Part shown: piece by piece, positions 59,853 to 64,000 of the stretch
How the letters are laid out: each line of letters starts with the position of its first letter
Numbering within the stretch: position 1 is the first letter of the stretch
From: CALARM01 sp036746235
GTDB lineage: Bacteria > Vulcanimicrobiota > SpSt-956 > JAKJGF01
DNA length: 64,000 bases
Direction of reading: 5' to 3'
Assembly: GCA_036746235.1 (NCBI GenBank)
Contig: DAIOEN010000002.1
Location: forward strand, 1-64,000
The notes under the pieces: model-generated
Databases searched by the model: none
Seen by the model: the letters and a program-made list of their open reading frames with translations, nothing else
Told to the model about the DNA's origin: nothing
Translations under genes and position numbers: made by a program

Positions 59853-61142
59853 TTATCGAAGAGCCATGTGAGCATATGAATGGGAAACCTCCCGTAATAC
59901 ATCACTGTTCTTAAGTTTTGTTAATTTCATCCTTAACATATTAAGAGCAGAAAGGGCTGATCTTTCTTTAATTTCCTCTCTGGAACCGGTAAATTGAAAT
60001 TTCTGCACATCTGTACCTGACGGGCCTGATAGAGCAATATAAACAAGCCCTACAGGTTTTTCATAGGTACCTCCTCCAGGGCCTGCTATGCCTGTAACAG
60101 AAATCGCATAATCGGAACCTGAAAGAGATTTCACTCCCGTTGCCATAGCTTCTGCTACTTTTTTGCTTACGGCGCCATGTTTTTTTATTAATTCTTCCGG
60201 TACCTTTAAAATATCTATTTTTGCATTATTACTGTATGAAACAACAGCTTCAAGAAAATATTCGGAAATGCCCGGCACATTGGTGAGCTTATGAGATATA
60301 AGACCTCCCGTGCATGATTCTGCAACGGAAAGGGTTAATTTCTTTTTTGCCAGTTCCTGTGCCACAGCATGTTCAAGTAAATCCTGACCTTCACCGAAGA
60401 TAACATCACCGAGACGGGAACGAATATCTTTTTCTGTTTCTGAAATAAGCTTTTTAGTTTCTTTTTCTGTCTTACCTTTTGCATGAATTCGCACGGAAAT
60501 AACACCGTTCTTTACCCTTGTTCCTACGGAAGGATTATTGTTTCTGTCCATGAGATTGCCGAGTTTTTCTCCCAGAATGGATTCGGGAATGCCATAACAA
60601 TTCAATAGTTTCGTAAGTATAACATCTTCATTTTTCTCTTTAAGCACAGGATAAATCGATTGAAACATGGATTTCATTTCCGAAGGGACGCCGGGAAGAG
60701 AAATTATTTTTATACCTTTATAATTCAGTAAAAATCCCGGAGCAGTTCCATGTTCATTTTTTATTACAGTTGCACCTTCAGGAATCATAGCCTGTATTCT
60801 ATTAACAGGTGGCACATTCAGATTTCTCATTTTGAAAATCTGTTCTATTCTCCTGAGGCTTTCTTTATGAAGTCGTAGAGGACAGTCGGAAAATTCAGAT
60901 ATTACTTCCCTCGTAAGATCATCTTTCGTCGGTCCCAGGCCGCCTGTGGTAAAAATCAACTCGGATCTCCCTGTAGCAATGGTCAAAGCTTCCTGAATCT
61001 GAGAAGCATAATCTCCGACACAGGTATGATATTTTACATCAATACCGGCGGCAGAAAGCATATCGGAAAGATAAGAGGCATTTGTATCGGTAATTTCACC
61101 GAGAAGTAATTCCTGGCCTATTGAAATTATTTCTGCTACCAT
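59853..61142 (-). CDS. cinA: CinA family protein (MoCF-like domain plus nicotinamide-nucleotide amidase)
   Basis: Residues 1-170 form the COG1058 molybdopterin-binding-like domain (EIISIGQELLLGEITDTNASYL, FTTGGLGPTKDD, IISLPGVPSEM). Residues about 265-410 form the PncC domain with SVAESCTGGLISHKLT and ISVTGIAGPGGGTYEKPVGLVYIAL. Two-domain CinA proteins hydrolyse ADP-ribose-type compounds and deamidate NMN in pyridine nucleotide salvage. The start ATG 61142 has no Shine-Dalgarno; the repeat at 61150-61170 occupies its place. It is 46 bases downstream of the DUF4032-like gene. Confidence 0.94.
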   Translation of the reverse strand: MVAEIISIGQELLLGEITDTNASYLSDMLSAAGIDVKYHTCVGDYASQIQEALTIATGRSELIFTTGGLGPTKDDLTREVISEFSDCPLRLHKESLRRIEQIFKMRNLNVPPVNRIQAMIPEGATVIKNEHGTAPGFLLNYKGIKIISLPGVPSEMKSMFQSIYPVLKEKNEDVILTKLLNCYGIPESILGEKLGNLMDRNNNPSVGTRVKNGVISVRIHAKGKTEKETKKLISETEKDIRSRLGDVIFGEGQDLLEHAVAQELAKKKLTLSVAESCTGGLISHKLTNVPGISEYFLEAVVSYSNNAKIDILKVPEELIKKHGAVSKKVAEAMATGVKSLSGSDYAISVTGIAGPGGGTYEKPVGLVYIALSGPSGTDVQKFQFTGSREEIKERSALSALNMLRMKLTKLKNSDVLREVSHSYAHMALR

Positions 61143-61149
61143 AGATCAT

Positions 61150-61170
61150 AAGCTAACAGCTAACAGTTAA
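61150..61170. repeat. AGCTAACAGCTAACAGTTAAC tandem repeat before cinA
   Basis: Imperfect tandem copies of GCTAACA lie immediately upstream of the cinA start codon. They resemble in style the unit repeats at 31454-31513, 54785-54832 and 57669-57793. Confidence 0.6.
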
Positions 61171-61188
61171 CACGCTGTTTTTTCCTTA

Positions 61189-62400
61189 TCAAATATTTTG
61201 ACCGAATTTTTTTATATAATCCTCTACTGAAAGATCATGTCCAACATCACGTTTTTCCTTTTCAGAGAGAAACCATTTATGTTCCAGTATCTGGCAGTAA
61301 AGTTCTGCATGAGTACAGTCTTTTTTCAGATCTTTTAATTTCTCCAGAACAGGAGTAAAAAGCTCATTCAACCAGTGAAAGGCTGCCACACTCAGTGGGG
61401 TGCTCCTGTTATTCTGTTTTGAAAGATTCACTTTGAGTCCCTGTATTTCGTTTATGATAAGTCTCGCCTGCATTTCTTCCGCAACAATACCTGTAAGGCT
61501 GTGAAGTAAATCTGAATGAAAACTTCTATCTGATACAAAGGCTCTTAATTTCAGACGTTCTCCTGTTTCAGTTGTTTTGATTTCCAGTTCATCGACTGAA
61601 AATCCCATGGCATTAAGGGTTCTTACATGTTCCTGAATACGGTATTTTTCATCAGGTCTTATGACTTCTTCTTTATTTATTACATTCCAGAGTTCTTCAT
61701 AACGTTTATGAATATATTCTCCTGTTTCAAATATGGGATAATCAGGAGGAAGTTTTGTTATGGCAGCGAGATCTGCGAGGGCGCCGCTTATATTTTCTTC
61801 CATAATCTCCAGTTCATGTTCACGGAGATTATCGGAAATGGTGGGATGAATTTCAGATGTTTCCGCATCTACAAGATAGGCCTGCAGTGCTCCTGCATCA
61901 CGGCGAAAAAGGGCATTTGAGAGAGAACAGTCTCCCCAGTAAACACCTGAAAGATGTAACTGTACGAGAAGACCTGTTATTGCATCGAGAAGAGACTGTC
62001 TGTACCGTTCAAGGCTGGAATGCATAAATATGGAATAATAGGGCAGAGAATATTCCAGGTATTTCGTAATCAAGACACTCATATTTCCATCTGCCGTGAC
62101 AGTTTTAACATGTCCTACAGGGGACACTACGGGAAGTTTTATTTCTTCCATCTGCCTGAGGAGATTGTATTCCTTTTCAGCTATTTCTGCAGGCAGCTCC
62201 TTGAGTGCATAAAGAACACCGTTATAATTGACAAAAATCACTGTATGACGGGAAAGTCCGCAGGGAAGTTTTTCAAGACGGGAACAATGTTTTTCCCATG
62301 CTACAAGCGGTAAATTCCATGGTAAATCCAGGAAATCAGGATGACCCTGGCGGATAAATATATCTGTTTCTTTGAAATTTGATTTTTCATCTATTTGCAT
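61189..62400 (-). CDS. DUF4032-like, kinase-fold protein
   Basis: The 403-residue protein has a kinase-like layout: VNYNGVLYALKELP (Lys in strand 3), SGVYWGDCSLSNALFRR (catalytic-loop-like with Asp and Asn) and AYLVDAETSE (DFG-like Asp). This resembles the DUF4032 / lipopolysaccharide-kinase-like family, which may phosphorylate a small molecule or lipid glycan. The C-terminal 170 residues are family-specific. ATG 62400 has no Shine-Dalgarno. A consensus promoter (62407-62435) ends 7 bases before it, implying a leaderless transcript. Confidence 0.8.
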   Translation of the reverse strand: MQIDEKSNFKETDIFIRQGHPDFLDLPWNLPLVAWEKHCSRLEKLPCGLSRHTVIFVNYNGVLYALKELPAEIAEKEYNLLRQMEEIKLPVVSPVGHVKTVTADGNMSVLITKYLEYSLPYYSIFMHSSLERYRQSLLDAITGLLVQLHLSGVYWGDCSLSNALFRRDAGALQAYLVDAETSEIHPTISDNLREHELEIMEENISGALADLAAITKLPPDYPIFETGEYIHKRYEELWNVINKEEVIRPDEKYRIQEHVRTLNAMGFSVDELEIKTTETGERLKLRAFVSDRSFHSDLLHSLTGIVAEEMQARLIINEIQGLKVNLSKQNNRSTPLSVAAFHWLNELFTPVLEKLKDLKKDCTHAELYCQILEHKWFLSEKEKRDVGHDLSVEDYIKKFGQNI

Positions 62401-62406
62401 TACATA

Positions 62407-62435
62407 AGAATAATCAATTACGAGAGGAATGTCAA
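62407..62435 (-). promoter_or_regulatory. Consensus sigma-70 promoter giving a leaderless mRNA
   Basis: TTGACA (62430-62435) and TATTCT (62407-62412) are 17 bases apart on the minus strand. Only 6 bases separate the -10 hexamer from ATG 62400, so transcription should start at or next to the start codon. Confidence 0.7.
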
Positions 62436-62542
62436 GATTTATGAAGAAAGTAACATTATTATAATTTCATTAAAGGGTCTTTGATAAAAAAAAATGAAAA
62501 CATGGTATCCTCAAATCTGTAAATATTGAAAGGATTTATTTT

Positions 62543-63055
62543 ATGGAAGTCACGATAAAGTTATTAAAAGACATTCCTCTCTTCAGAGATTTAACAAAAG
62601 AAGAGCTGAAACAAATTGCAGAAATTACAGAAGAAATTAACCTGTCAAAAAATTCTTTTCTATTTCGCCAGGGAGAAGAAGCAGATTCTTTTTATATCAT
62701 ATTAGAAGGAGAAGTAGAAGTAATTAAAGAGTTTTCTAAAAAAGAACAGAAACTGGTAAATATGAGTAAAGGCGCTATTATAGGAGAAATGGCTTTCCTC
62801 ACAGAAACAAGACGGACCGGGAGCATAAGAGCTACAGAAAAGACAAAATTGATAAAAATATCCAAAGAGAAATTTAAAAAACTTATGAAAGAAGAAAATA
62901 TTGCCGTATATAAACTTATTTATAGAATTTCTCAGATACTCAGTTTCAGACTTGCCCGTATTTCCGAACAATTCGTTGACCAGTATGAAAGTGAACAAAT
63001 ACCCAGACAGGAAGGTATTATTGAATACTGCAGAAAACTATTTGATTATTTATAG
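62543..63055 (+). CDS. Cyclic nucleotide-binding domain protein without HTH
   Basis: The 170-residue protein has a cNMP-binding beta-barrel (LLKDIPLFRDLTKEEL, FRQGEEADSFYIILEGEVEV, GAIIGEMAFLTETRRTGSI). The phosphate-binding cassette reads GEMAFLTETRRTGS, close to the canonical GExxLLxxxxRxAxV. No DNA-binding helix follows; the rest is a helical tail. It may be a stand-alone sensor that binds a partner. AAAGGATTTATTTT precedes ATG 62543. Confidence 0.88.
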   Translation: MEVTIKLLKDIPLFRDLTKEELKQIAEITEEINLSKNSFLFRQGEEADSFYIILEGEVEVIKEFSKKEQKLVNMSKGAIIGEMAFLTETRRTGSIRATEKTKLIKISKEKFKKLMKEENIAVYKLIYRISQILSFRLARISEQFVDQYESEQIPRQEGIIEYCRKLFDYL

Positions 63056-63167
63056 ACACTGCAGAACAGGAATGTAAGTGGCTGTATATTATAATTCTTA
63101 AATTCAAAGCTAATAGCCTGTTGAGCCTTACATAATTTTATTCAACAAAGTGCGAAACTATACAAAA

Positions 63168-64000
63168 TTATTTCCAGAAAGAACAGGTTTTCAGCAATTT
63201 ATAAATAATTTCTTCAGGAACTCCTTCTATAATAAGGACTTTTTTTCCGTTTATTCCTGAATAAACGTATTTATCTTCAGTAGACCAGAGGAAATAGTTG
63301 CTTCCTTTATCTTCCATCTGTTCTCTTGAATACTTATTTGTCACTGCTTTATTATAAGCATCGAAAAATTCATGTCCGTCTTTCTCTGTATCCCATAGTG
63401 TCATCATAATAACCATAACGGAAGAGCCATTCTGAAAACATTGTATCTGATCGCCTCCCCACCCGGAAGAAGCTATAGTAGCAGTATTCTTGCCTGAAAG
63501 CTCTCTCAGGAGAATATAGTAAACATATTCTCCCAGAACATCTGTATTAATCTTTTTCCATCCCGGGCCAAGGGCATTTTCTATATTATTTAATTCTACA
63601 TTCACAGGAAGATCTTTATCTGGTGACATATATTTTTCCGGATGCATTATCTGTTCCGATGATTGAGGCATGGCAGAATAAATAGTACCAACCTGTTTCC
63701 ATCCGTAATTTTTCACGAAAGACATAATAAAATCTGTTCCATATAAATAGGGAAATGTCATAGTATCACTTATAACAGGAGGTGCAGTGGCAAGAAGTTT
63801 CGCTTCCTCAGAACTGCTGTACGGCATCATATCCTGAAACTGAACCATAGAAAAATTGGGCAGTTGATAAATGTTAAATCCGTAGTCTTTTATCATATAT
63901 TCGAGCATAACCATTGTAGCTTCCCCTTCTACAACTGATGTTCTCGCCATATTTACATCAGATCTGTTATAGTCAGGCTTGAGCACTTTCGTAAGGTCAA
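63168..64000 (-). CDS. Partial putative zinc metallopeptidase-like protein (5' end outside window)
   Basis: The frame stays open to the right edge (VDLTKVLKPDYNRSDVNMAR), so a GTG at 63986 is not the real start. NMARTSVVEGEATMVMLEYM matches the region after the active site in secreted metallopeptidase-like proteins that have a HExxHxLQDQ helix followed by a ALVEGDAT-type helix. The HExxH part would lie beyond the window. The C-terminal 200 residues include FPYLYGTDFIMSFV, GWKQVGTIYSAMPQSSEQIM and ASSGWGGDQI, all typical of that family. Confidence 0.65.
   Translation of the reverse strand, partial: DLTKVLKPDYNRSDVNMARTSVVEGEATMVMLEYMIKDYGFNIYQLPNFSMVQFQDMMPYSSSEEAKLLATAPPVISDTMTFPYLYGTDFIMSFVKNYGWKQVGTIYSAMPQSSEQIMHPEKYMSPDKDLPVNVELNNIENALGPGWKKINTDVLGEYVYYILLRELSGKNTATIASSGWGGDQIQCFQNGSSVMVIMMTLWDTEKDGHEFFDAYNKAVTNKYSREQMEDKGSNYFLWSTEDKYVYSGINGKKVLIIEGVPEEIIYKLLKTCSFWK

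Overview
The window is about 64 kb of AT-rich bacterial chromosome (roughly 35-40% GC by eye) with long AT-rich spacers and many dispersed intergenic repeats. No rRNA, tRNA, CRISPR array or phage module was seen. The gene content points to an uncultured, probably anaerobic bacterium with a complex signalling lifestyle: a NuoE/NuoF-type flavin and iron-sulfur oxidoreductase operon, ferredoxin, a radical SAM enzyme, many TPR proteins, several two-component systems, a Ser/Thr kinase, an HD-GYP protein and TolB-like propellers. I cannot assign a phylum from the sequence alone. TGA, TAA and TAG are all used as stops.

Layout. 1-470: remnant of a serine recombinase tail plus short repeats. 519-6568 (minus): three-gene oxidoreductase operon. 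6769-7443: Met/Gly-rich protein. 7547-10250 (minus): tldD-tldE. 10787-12907: 706-residue internally repetitive membrane-anchored protein. 13521: coaD. 14111-20237: two paralogous low-complexity proteins, each behind a consensus sigma-54 promoter, divergent from a membrane histidine kinase / NtrC-type activator / small membrane peptide operon. 20287-25132 (minus): methyltransferase, a degenerate archaeo-eukaryotic-type primase fused to a RecA-like domain, and a TPR Ser/Thr kinase. 25577-28741 (minus): ferredoxin, a membrane JAMM protein and an HTH/coiled-coil protein. 29085-32901 (plus): DegT-type aminotransferase, TPR proteins and a membrane methyltransferase. 33003-35081 (minus): kinase, NarL-type regulator and a Nif11-type peptide precursor. 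35513-40022 (minus): CoA-transferase, amidase, second NarL-type regulator, TPR protein. 40427: glycerol dehydrogenase. 41779: ftsZ outside any division cluster. 43296-50111 (plus): zinc-finger protein, glycosyltransferase, radical SAM/SPASM protein, receiver protein, HD-GYP protein, TIG/TolB-like protein. 50434-57535 (minus): giant TPR protein, Hfq-like protein, secreted serine protease, a membrane gene interrupted by an in-frame TGA, TolB-like protein and a membrane zinc-ribbon protein. 58055-64000: GNAT-like protein, HAD phosphatase, cinA, DUF4032-like kinase-fold protein, cNMP-binding protein and a putative peptidase cut by the window edge.

Most coherent candidates for undescribed biology: (1) the sigma-54 regulon at 14.1-20.2 kb, in which an NtrC-type pair sits beside two identical 16-base -24/-12 promoters with a shared upstream motif, and two of its reading frames appear to start at ATT; (2) the kinase-regulator-Nif11 peptide operon at 33.0-35.1 kb; (3) the primase-like/RecA-like fusion at 21.1-22.8 kb with altered catalytic residues; (4) the transmembrane JAMM protein at 25.9-27.4 kb; (5) the TGA-interrupted membrane gene at 54.9-56.0 kb, which has a SECIS-like hairpin at a plausible distance but is more simply a nonsense mutation. 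Several intergenic repeat families recur across the whole window and may shape promoters and gene starts.
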